Assembly: GCA_021790855.1 (NCBI GenBank)
Contig: JAJYFP010000011.1
Location: 1 to 12,879, forward strand
Reading direction: 5' to 3'
From: Actinomycetes bacterium
Lineage (GTDB): Bacteria > Actinomycetota > Acidimicrobiia > Acidimicrobiales > Acidimicrobiaceae
Length of the DNA: 12,879 bases
Made by a program: the position numbers and the translations under genes. Positions 6,960-12,879 of the stretch are shown piece after piece. Every line of letters begins with the position of its first letter. The stretch's first letter is position 1. The notes beneath the pieces were generated by a model. The model did no database searches. It was given only the letters and a program-made list of their open reading frames with translations, and had not been told where the DNA came from.

Positions 6960-7675
6960 TACTTTCTGTCCTCGGTACTCAGATTATGTGGTACGTCACT
7001 CGCTCGTCAGGTTTTATTGCCTTACTTCTTCTCACGATAACGGTTGTTCTGGGAATTTTGTCTGCTCAGAAGGTAAAACTGAGGAAGGTCCCGCGGGTTT
7101 ATTTTGCAGAGCTCCATCGCTCAGTTGCGCTGTTCGCACTGGTGCTTTTAGCGGTGCATATCTTTACAGCTGTCGTTGACCCCTTTACCAAGTTGGGGTG
7201 GACCACTATCTTTGATCCTTTTGGTCGCGCATATAGGCCCTTGTATCTGGGTCTGGGAGTAACTGCTTTTGATCTCATATTAGCAGTCCTGGTAACCTCG
7301 CTCCTTAGAGATCGCCTCAGGCAAAAGACGTGGAAACTGATCCACTTTTCGTCTTATCCGATCTGGTTGCTTGCAGTGGTTCATGGATTGGGAACCGGCA
7401 GTGACTCGCGCTACGGTTTTGCGCTCGCAATATATGGAGTATGTCTGGTGGCGGTGGTTATGAGCGTTTGGGTCCGAATCCTAGACTTGAATGCTAAGCC
7501 ACTCGCGTTTCGTTTGGCCGCCTACACTTTGACGTTGCTCACCCCTTTCTTGTTGGTGCTTTGGGCTTTGTCTGGTCCTGCAAAAGCGGGTTGGTCGAAG
7601 CGGTTCATATCCGCCTCAACCCCCTCTCACAGCGTGTCGATTACTTCTTCTAGTGGTGGAGGACTGGGAGGATGA
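6956..7675 (+). CDS. Ferric-reductase-like di-heme transmembrane protein
   Basis: A 239-aa integral membrane protein with about six hydrophobic segments, near residues 19-37, 55-73, 96-117, 130-148, 153-175 and 186-208. Two histidine pairs are placed as in the ferric reductase/NOX/MsrQ domain: His54 and His68 in helix 2, and His130 and His143 in helix 4. The 14- and 13-residue spacings fit two stacked b hemes carrying electrons across the membrane. There is no cytoplasmic FAD/NAD domain; the neighbouring NuoF-like protein and ferredoxin could fill that role (inference). The C-terminal tail (about 209-239) is Ser/Gly-rich with no FMN-attachment S-G-A-T motif. TTG 6956 overlaps the apbE stop as TTGA; ATG 6986 is the alternative, but the family normally has residues before the WYxxRxxG motif, which favours TTG. 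Confidence 0.87.
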   Translation: MILSVLGTQIMWYVTRSSGFIALLLLTITVVLGILSAQKVKLRKVPRVYFAELHRSVALFALVLLAVHIFTAVVDPFTKLGWTTIFDPFGRAYRPLYLGLGVTAFDLILAVLVTSLLRDRLRQKTWKLIHFSSYPIWLLAVVHGLGTGSDSRYGFALAIYGVCLVAVVMSVWVRILDLNAKPLAFRLAAYTLTLLTPFLLVLWALSGPAKAGWSKRFISASTPSHSVSITSSSGGGLGG

Positions 7676-7752
7676 ACGCTATGCACTGTTGCGACGGAGT
7701 TCTTGTAGAGATTGAGAGTGCTAAAGGTGAGAACAGAGTTCTTCGAGCATGA
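7672..7752 (+). CDS. Possible 26-codon small ORF with strong ribosome sites, overlapping the NuoF-like gene
   Basis: The frame opens at ATG 7672, overlapping the stop of the membrane protein gene as ATGA, and ends at TGA 7750-7752. GGAGG at 7658-7662 lies 9 nt before ATG 7672, and GGGAGG at 7666-7671 lies 9 nt before the second in-frame ATG 7681. These are the best ribosome sites in the operon, yet they open this frame and not that of the NuoF-like gene, whose earliest start is TTG 7712. The peptide begins MNAMHCCDGVLVEIESAKG. It could be a coupling or leader peptide, the true N-terminus of the next gene separated by a frameshift, or a chance frame. No family is recognised. Confidence 0.35.
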   Translation: MNAMHCCDGVLVEIESAKGENRVLRA

Positions 7753-9076
7753 AAAGACGTTGAAGTTCCCACTGGTACTGATAAACAGAGAAGACTCTAG
7801 CTGTGGCTATCTTCCTTTTTCCAGGCGACCTCAACCCTTTATCCATGGGGCTGGCCCCCAACTGGGAGAACTAGCTGCGTTCCCTCGTCTCCTCGGGGTT
7901 AGGGATCCTCTCTCGGAGGTGGTTGCTTTAGCTCAAAGGTGGGACCTCAAAGGAAGAGGTGGAGCAGGATTTCCCTTTGCGCTTAAGCTGCAGGCGGTTG
8001 CTGAAAGTTCATCTAGATTGATTCGGCCCGCCGTAGTGATCAATGCCACGGAATCAGAACCACTATCGTTTAAAGATCGCTTTCTTCTTACCTACTACTT
8101 GGATCTTGTACTCGAAGGGGCAGTACTTTGTGCTCGAGCGCTTCGTGGCACCTGTGTCTATCTTGTCACGCATGACGATACCGAGAGATCATCTGGTCTC
8201 ATGGAGTCGGTCAAGCGTTTTTCTAAAGTTGTCGGCGTAAAGATTGAGGTCGTACTTACACCACCCGCGCTCGTCTCGGGACAGGAGACCTCTGTGGTTG
8301 CGGCGGTAAATGGTGAGAGCAAACCTGTGCCAAGGATGCAGCCTCCCAGAGTCTCTGTATCAGGTGTCAGGGGTCGACCCACGTTGCTTTCCAACGCTGA
8401 GACGTATGCAAGACTGTCGCAGGCGAATCGGATAGAACGAAGAGATGGAACCGGCGATAAAAGCGCCTCTCTTCCCTACCTAGGAACCGTGCATCTAAAG
8501 ACAGGCGAGAGTTATATTGTCGAAGTGGATTCATCCCAAAGTGTCTCTGATATTTTCGACGTGCTGAGAGCACCTTTGAACGAGTCTTCGATCTATCTCG
8601 TCGGCGGATACTTTGGTAGATGGTTTCGCGGTGATGATCAGAGGATGCGAACTCCCATATCTGTTCCCAAGAAGGATCAAGGGATCGGTTTTGGAGGGGG
8701 ACTGTTGGTCGAGGTTGATAGACAAAGCTGCCTTGGTGGTGAGGTTGCCTTCGTCAGTAGATGGCTGAGCCAGCAAAGTGCCCTCCAATGTGGACCTTGC
8801 AAACATGGACTGCCTCAAGTGGCTGATGAGTTTGAGCGACTTGTAGTAGGAAAAAGTGGCGATATCGAAAAAGTGCTTCGATGGACTTCGCAGATTCGTG
8901 GACGTGGGGGTTGTAGCCTTCCAGACAGCGTGTGTGATCTCATGGAATCCTTTAGTGAGACTGTTCCAGAGGAAACTAGAGCGCATCAAAGTGGCACTTG
9001 TCAGCTTCCGTATCTTCATCAGTTTGAGGGATTACACGGAAGTTTCCATGGAGGTCCTAATTTAAATGGAACCTAA
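7712..9076 (+). CDS. NuoF-like flavin/Fe-S oxidoreductase subunit (complex I 51-kDa family)
   Basis: Related to the NADH-oxidising subunit NuoF but not part of a complex I operon. FMN-site glycines are GRGGAGFP at 81-88, followed by NATESEPLSFKDR at 111-123 (NuoF: NADExEPGTxKDR). SGQET at 189-193 and RGRPTLLSNAETYA at 220-233 match the NuoF core, and an SLBB-like segment spans about 258-335. The Fe-S region has QCGPCKHG (Cys360, Cys363) and GRGGCSLPDS (Cys401). The first NuoF cluster cysteine is replaced by Ala357, and Cys430 near the C-terminus might supply a fourth ligand. From memory, a similar Cys pattern occurs in actinobacterial relatives next to ferric-reductase-like and ferredoxin genes. 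The start is uncertain: an in-frame TAG at 7706-7708 leaves TTG 7712, GTG 7718 or GTG 7727, all with poor ribosome sites. It overlaps the ferredoxin gene by 11 nt. A cytoplasmic electron-input role is inference. Confidence 0.85.
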   Translation: MRVLKVRTEFFEHEKTLKFPLVLINREDSSCGYLPFSRRPQPFIHGAGPQLGELAAFPRLLGVRDPLSEVVALAQRWDLKGRGGAGFPFALKLQAVAESSSRLIRPAVVINATESEPLSFKDRFLLTYYLDLVLEGAVLCARALRGTCVYLVTHDDTERSSGLMESVKRFSKVVGVKIEVVLTPPALVSGQETSVVAAVNGESKPVPRMQPPRVSVSGVRGRPTLLSNAETYARLSQANRIERRDGTGDKSASLPYLGTVHLKTGESYIVEVDSSQSVSDIFDVLRAPLNESSIYLVGGYFGRWFRGDDQRMRTPISVPKKDQGIGFGGGLLVEVDRQSCLGGEVAFVSRWLSQQSALQCGPCKHGLPQVADEFERLVVGKSGDIEKVLRWTSQIRGRGGCSLPDSVCDLMESFSETVPEETRAHQSGTCQLPYLHQFEGLHGSFHGGPNLNGT

Positions 9077-9317
9077 AACTCCTCGAAGAAAGCTCCGACG
9101 ACCTGAATATCTGTTGGTGATTGATCCGACTGTATGTGATGGGTATGGATACTGTGTCGAACTCCTTCCGTCGAATTTGAGCTTTGACGACTGGGGATAT
9201 CCGATGATAAAAACTCGAAAGGTTGACGAACAAGATTTAGAGCTTGCGTACCGAGCGGTGAAACTGTGTCCCAAGTTGGCTTTCAAAGTCAACAAGGTTA
9301 AAAGCAAGGATATCTAG
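9066..9317 (+). CDS. [3Fe-4S]-type ferredoxin
   Basis: An 83-aa small electron carrier. VIDPTVCDGYGYC at 18-30 gives Cys24 and Cys30 in a C-x5-C arrangement, and KLCP gives Cys68-Pro69. A conventional 4Fe-4S site would have a further Cys at position 27, which is Tyr here. Three ligands in the pattern C-x5-C...CP are typical of the single [3Fe-4S] ferredoxins that often serve P450s in actinobacteria. The FDDWGYP segment (40-46) is also familiar from this group. A basic N-terminus (PKTPRRKLRRP) may help docking. ATG 9066 overlaps the end of the NuoF-like gene by 11 nt, with GGAGG at 9050-9054 11 nt upstream, so the two proteins are probably made together. The exact cluster type is inferred from sequence. 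Confidence 0.9.
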   Translation: MEPKTPRRKLRRPEYLLVIDPTVCDGYGYCVELLPSNLSFDDWGYPMIKTRKVDEQDLELAYRAVKLCPKLAFKVNKVKSKDI

Positions 9318-9337
9318 TTAAATGATCCGGAGAGTTT

Positions 9338-11380
9338 CTATGCGTTTTCGCTGTGTGTGTCTAAGTTTGCGAGAAAATCCAAGAGTTCACTCATAGTAGC
9401 ATCTGAAAGATGACAGGAGCGAGAGAGGTCCTCTATTAAAGTTTGAGAGCCGCAGAGGAAGTTTCTTGTAAGTTGTCTAATTGCAGAGTTGCTAATCAGC
9501 TGCTCCGGTAGCAGACCTCGGCGCTTAGCCGCTTGCGCTCTAAATGACTTGATCTTTGACAGCGTTTCTAAATAGATTCGTTCGCTTGCCCCAAAGGGAT
9601 CTGACTCTCTTGGAGGTTGGGACTTTTGTGGAGCGATAGATGAAGTTGCATTGAAAAGTCCATCTTTTGGAGGATTTTCGAGTAGGTCGAAAAAGCTTGA
9701 CCATGGAGGAGTTTCCCCTGGCACACCTTGGGTTGTGTAGGATATGTGAAGAGAGTCGCTTGCGCGGGTCATGGCCACATAGAGCAGCCTCTGCTCTTCC
9801 AAGAGTTCTTCATTTCGCCGTGTCTGAGGGCTGGGAACTTTGTTACGCCCAACGCCGATTAGCTGGACGTGGTACCACTCCAACCCTTTTGCACCGTGAA
9901 AAGTAGTTAAAGTGACAGCATCATTCCCGCTAATGGAGTCCCCCACTTTGTCAATGACTTCGATGGTATCGGAGACGTTTATCTCGGGCTGAATACGTCT
10001 TAGCTGTAGTATCGTCTCAAGTAGACCCTTGGGAGGATGATTCCACTGACCGGAGTGAAAACCTTGAGATTCGGTTATGAGTGCCAGTAAAGTTGCGATA
10101 CGTCGTTGTAGTTCCTCGCTGCTCCAGTCTTTCGTCATCGCCTTGAGGTACTTGCTGAAAAGTCCGTTGGCATTTCCCGGACTCTTGGTGGGGATTCGCA
10201 GTGATCTGAATATCTCATCAACTACTTTGAGCTGTACGTTGGTGCGAGCAAGTACAGCCATTGCGTTGTAAGAGACGCGTTGCTCGTGTAAGGAGTTGAT
10301 AACTCGAGCACATAGGAGGGCCTCATCTGTGTCATCTTTCAGTTGGTGAAAACAGACTCCAGCACCTGGAACAGTACCTCTTACCGGCCTTACTTGGTAA
10401 CGAACACGTTCGTCTGCCAATATGGGCATGATCTTTGACGAGACATCTACTATCTCCGGTACACATCGGAAGTTTTCCGAGAGTATTACTATCTGAGCCT
10501 CGGGGAACGTGTCAATGAAATCGGACATATTTGACTCCATAGCACCGTTCCATCCGTAAATCGACTGACTTGGATCTCCTACGACGCAGATATCTCTGTT
10601 GTCATCTCCTAGATAGGCGAGCAGAAGTTCTATTTGAGACCGATTGGCGTCTTGAAATTCGTCCACGTAAAAATGCCGAAATAGAAATCTCTCAATCTTC
10701 GCGAAGTCCTCGTTTTGACATACTCTCATACTGGCCTGCGGTACAAGGTCGTCGACGTCCAAAAGTCCATGACGGCGTTTGTAGATTTCGTAGTCCCGAT
10801 AGAGTTGAGAGATAGCTTCCGCCTGTACTTGGGTAACCTGTCGTAGAGATGGGGCGACATCGCCGTAGGTGGAAGGATCAAAATAGCAGCTCTTTGCCCA
10901 AGATATCTCAGTCGAACTTCTGGTCAGGATAGCTTTTTGATTGGCCGTAGCTCCGTAACGCAGTGCTTGTTTTAGAGAGGGCGAACCTTGTCCAAGGATC
11001 TCACTCAGAATTTTTTTCGGATCTGGTAGGATCGCTGGGAGCCTTTGCTGAGTGAACTCAGCGAAACGTTTAAGGGTTGAAAGTGCTGCTGAGTGAAAGG
11101 TTCCCACGGTAATAGGAGTGGTATCTATTAGTTGGGTGACCCTTTCACCGATTTGATATGCTGCGGCTCGCGTGAAAGAAAGTGCAAGCACTTTGTTGGG
11201 AGGTGTCTCTTTGCGCTCTATTCGTTTTGCAACTCTTTGAGTGAGCACTGTGGTCTTTCCAGAGCCGGCGGGCGCGATAATAGCCATCGTTGGATTGACG
11301 TCCTCGATGGCGGCTCGTTGCGACGGAGTCAGACGATTCGTTTGTCTCGAGGATATAGTGTCGCTTGGAGATAGGCTCAT
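9338..11380 (-). CDS. uvrD2: UvrD2-like SF1A DNA helicase with C-terminal HRDC domain
   Basis: ATP-dependent 3'-5' DNA helicase of the UvrD/PcrA/Rep class. In a 680-aa numbering: Q-motif LTPSQ at 17-21, Walker A APAGSGKT at 36-43, motif Ia SFTRAAA, TFHSAAL, Walker B VDEFQD at 239-244, motif III GDPSQSIYGWNGA at 268-280, motif IV ENFRC, motif V TTFHGAKGLEW at 492-502, and motif VI QRLLYVAMTRA at 530-540. Residues about 601-675 (KRRGLLPEQLISNSAIRQL...) look like an HRDC domain, the hallmark of actinobacterial UvrD2. The four-cysteine motif found before HRDC in mycobacterial UvrD2 is absent. ATG 11380 is chosen because it forms an ATGA overlap with the stop of the upstream radical SAM gene; an in-frame ATG at 11428 would intrude 52 nt into that gene. 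Its 3' end lies 20 nt from the convergent ferredoxin gene. Role: DNA repair or replication-conflict processing (family knowledge). Confidence 0.93.
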   Translation of the reverse strand: MSLSPSDTISSRQTNRLTPSQRAAIEDVNPTMAIIAPAGSGKTTVLTQRVAKRIERKETPPNKVLALSFTRAAAYQIGERVTQLIDTTPITVGTFHSAALSTLKRFAEFTQQRLPAILPDPKKILSEILGQGSPSLKQALRYGATANQKAILTRSSTEISWAKSCYFDPSTYGDVAPSLRQVTQVQAEAISQLYRDYEIYKRRHGLLDVDDLVPQASMRVCQNEDFAKIERFLFRHFYVDEFQDANRSQIELLLAYLGDDNRDICVVGDPSQSIYGWNGAMESNMSDFIDTFPEAQIVILSENFRCVPEIVDVSSKIMPILADERVRYQVRPVRGTVPGAGVCFHQLKDDTDEALLCARVINSLHEQRVSYNAMAVLARTNVQLKVVDEIFRSLRIPTKSPGNANGLFSKYLKAMTKDWSSEELQRRIATLLALITESQGFHSGQWNHPPKGLLETILQLRRIQPEINVSDTIEVIDKVGDSISGNDAVTLTTFHGAKGLEWYHVQLIGVGRNKVPSPQTRRNEELLEEQRLLYVAMTRASDSLHISYTTQGVPGETPPWSSFFDLLENPPKDGLFNATSSIAPQKSQPPRESDPFGASERIYLETLSKIKSFRAQAAKRRGLLPEQLISNSAIRQLTRNFLCGSQTLIEDLSRSCHLSDATMSELLDFLANLDTHSENA

Positions 11381-12771
11381 TGTCCTATGAGTCTCTGAGA
11401 TGAGGTAGGTTCCGCACAGCAAAACCATGCTTCAGATGACTTTACTGACTGGGCGCGTCGCTGGTTGCGTTCTGGAACAGTTATGGACCTTCCGAGGTAT
11501 TCCTCTGTGATAGACCAGATTGCAAAAAAGGTGTCTTCGAATGGGTCTCCATAGAGTTGCCCCTTCGCAACTTCTGCTTCAACCGCCTTTTGAAGCTTAT
11601 CAACTCGATGGTCACGATATGTCCAGAGGTAACTAAAGGTCTCAATGTCATAAGAAGTTTTGAACTTCAAGAACTCAGGACTCTCTAAAAGCAGCGAGTT
11701 AGAAGGCACAAGAAGTTTAATGGCTAACTGTACAGGTTCAAGTGTGCGCTCCATGGAGTTTCGATATGCAAATATCAAGATTTCCTCAAAGTCTTCAAGG
11801 GTCGTCCAAGGAGTAAATGGAACGAAAGATGGATGAAAGTCGATGCCAGCGTTATCGACCATCTCCAGGGCTATATCAACGTCAGAGCTTTTGTGACCCT
11901 TAGCGAGGTTGATGAGGATCTCATCGGAGAGCGACTCTACGGCAGACGTTATGTAGCTGCAGCCGGTCTCACCCAACTCTGATAGATAGGCACGATGTTT
12001 CAGTAGATGTTCTATTTTTATAGTACAGTCAAAACTTAGGTCGCTGAATCGAGTTTTTATGGCCCTGGCCACCTTCATAGCGTGAATTGGAGCGTTGAAG
12101 AAGTCAGGATCACCAAGGGTTATGTGAGTTGCGCCTTGGAGTACTTGAGTTTCAATGTCACTAAGAATCTCCTCAATAGGATTGACTGCGACTCTGCCGT
12201 TGAAGTAGATTGGCAGTGGACAGTGGAGGCAGCGATGCCGACATCCAGTCGATGTCTCGCTATAACCGGTGACTTTTTCCACGCCTTTGGTGATAACGGT
12301 CTTATATCTTGTTAGGGGAGGGAGTTTTTCTCTAGCTGGCGAGTACTTCTTTGTAGTGGTAACGTTTTGCACTCCCAAGTCTTCTGCAATCTCTTTCATC
12401 GTTGGAGTGGCCCGGACTATTAGATTGCCATAGCTGATCTTTGAGGCTTCAACTGCTACCTCATGGGCATAGAGGCCGTAGATTATGAGTGTTTTTACTT
12501 CGCCTAGATGTTTTTCCAAGTGGACCAGGATATCTCTGAAGAGCATAGCCGATGTCAACATACCGACGGTGAATACTGCCGTGTCTATGAAGATCCGAGG
12601 TTGTCTTAGATCATTTTCCAGGATATATCTGTTGAACGCTTTAAGGTCTGGATCAACACTTAAGTCCAATACCTCATAGTCGACGTGTCCGTCTCTAAGG
12701 ACACCAGCGACGAGAGCAGCCAAATGTGGCTGATGGCCCAGCTCGTAAGTTGAAAGAATTAGTGGGGGCAC
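11377..12771 (-). CDS. Radical SAM protein with CCAEP C-terminal tail
   Basis: A 464-aa radical SAM enzyme. The 4Fe-4S/SAM motif is C-R-H-R-C-L-H-C at Cys177, Cys181 and Cys184, in an STGCRHRCLHCPLP context. Residues 1-150 look like a B12-binding-type or Rossmann-like N-domain (LILSTYELG at the start, TLIIYGLYAHEV at 94-105), but no DxHxxG cobalamin motif is seen. The core continues with ITLGDPDFF (218-226 region) and SAVESLSDEIL. Near the end, EAWFCCAEP carries Cys451-Cys452 (codons TGC TGT). This tail matches, from memory, the family named CUAEP/CCAEP-tail radical SAM (seleno)protein, in which the first or second residue may be selenocysteine; this member uses Cys. Substrate and product are unknown to me. 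GTG start with AAGGAG (12777-12782) 5 nt upstream. It is the first gene of a unit with the helicase, joined by an ATGA overlap. Confidence 0.88.
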   Translation of the reverse strand: MPPLILSTYELGHQPHLAALVAGVLRDGHVDYEVLDLSVDPDLKAFNRYILENDLRQPRIFIDTAVFTVGMLTSAMLFRDILVHLEKHLGEVKTLIIYGLYAHEVAVEASKISYGNLIVRATPTMKEIAEDLGVQNVTTTKKYSPAREKLPPLTRYKTVITKGVEKVTGYSETSTGCRHRCLHCPLPIYFNGRVAVNPIEEILSDIETQVLQGATHITLGDPDFFNAPIHAMKVARAIKTRFSDLSFDCTIKIEHLLKHRAYLSELGETGCSYITSAVESLSDEILINLAKGHKSSDVDIALEMVDNAGIDFHPSFVPFTPWTTLEDFEEILIFAYRNSMERTLEPVQLAIKLLVPSNSLLLESPEFLKFKTSYDIETFSYLWTYRDHRVDKLQKAVEAEVAKGQLYGDPFEDTFFAIWSITEEYLGRSITVPERNQRRAQSVKSSEAWFCCAEPTSSQRLIGQ

Positions 12772-12776
12772 AGTAG

Positions 12777-12782
12777 CTCCTT
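12777..12782 (-). promoter_or_regulatory. Ribosome binding site fixing the GTG start of the radical SAM gene
   Basis: Read on the minus strand, AAGGAG is followed by CTACT and then GTG. This is a near-ideal Shine-Dalgarno and supports a GTG start that could otherwise be doubted. The rest of the upstream stretch to the window end (12783-12879) holds no gene I can see. A TAAAAT on the minus strand at 12864-12859 could be a -10 box, but its -35 would fall outside the window. Confidence 0.7.
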
Positions 12783-12879
12783 GTCTGGAAGGTGTCTGAA
12801 AAGATGTTGTATTCGGTCTCAGCTTTTATCATCTGACATGCAGTTTTACTTATCTCACATTTTAGATGCTTGCCGACGT

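Noticed and set aside
7599..7672. FMN-attachment motif in the Ser/Gly-rich tail of the membrane protein
   Set aside because: The tail contains no S-G-A-T or D-x-x-T-G-A-T type sequence, so it cannot be called an ApbE target.
7712..7752. A classical programmed frameshift site joining the 26-codon ORF to the NuoF-like gene
   Set aside because: The stop context is GCA TGA A, which lacks the CTT TGA C pattern of known RF2-type +1 sites, and no slippery heptamer is seen. The general frameshift possibility is kept as a finding only.
11413..11418. Selenocysteine (TGA) in the CxAEP tail of the radical SAM protein
   Set aside because: The two codons read TGC and TGT on the minus strand, so both residues are ordinary cysteines.
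11381..11428. Upstream in-frame ATG (11428) as the start of the helicase
   Set aside because: It would overlap the radical SAM coding end by 52 nt, adding residues that only mirror the CCAEP-encoding DNA in another frame. The ATG at 11380 gives an ATGA overlap and a start close to the Q-motif.

Overview
The window reads as a stretch of ordinary chromosome from an actinobacterium. Three genes point there: a 2-oxoglutarate dehydrogenase whose E1 part is fused to a lipoyl-less E2 acyltransferase domain, a UvrD2-type helicase with a C-terminal HRDC domain, and a redox operon of a type I recall from actinobacteria. Base composition looks balanced rather than GC-rich, and GTG/TTG starts are common. 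This would suit a deep branch such as the Acidimicrobiia, but that placement is inference.

Layout. (1) 42-3848 (+): kgd, the TCA-cycle 2-oxoglutarate decarboxylase/dehydrogenase, preceded by a perfect 9-bp-arm inverted repeat at 6-26. (2) 3845-4471 (-): a HAD-family hydrolase of the epoxide-hydrolase N-terminal/ACAD10 type, meeting kgd tail to tail with a 4-nt overlap. (3) 4615-5856 (+): fabZ and then xthA (exonuclease III), probably co-transcribed. (4) A 194-nt gap with repeats, a possible stem-loop and a possible leader ORF. (5) 6051-9317 (+): a tightly packed four-gene redox operon encoding an ApbE-like flavin transferase, a di-heme ferric-reductase-like membrane protein, a NuoF-like flavoprotein and a [3Fe-4S]-type ferredoxin. 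(6) 9338-12771 (-): a two-gene unit, a radical SAM protein with a Cys-Cys-Ala-Glu-Pro tail, coupled by an ATGA overlap to the UvrD2-like helicase.

How the genes may work together. The redox operon can be read as an electron path between a soluble flavin/Fe-S module (NuoF-like plus ferredoxin) and a membrane di-heme protein. The ApbE-like protein would normally attach FMN to a partner, but no FMN-binding-domain protein is visible in the window. The most interesting signals are this missing acceptor, the altered metal-site residues of the ApbE-like protein, the unusual cysteine pattern of the NuoF-like protein, and a 26-codon ORF (7672-7752) with two well-placed Shine-Dalgarno sites that runs into the NuoF-like gene in another frame. 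The pairing of the CCAEP-tail radical SAM protein with a DNA helicase is the other point worth following. I saw no RNA genes, insertion sequences, CRISPR arrays or phage genes.
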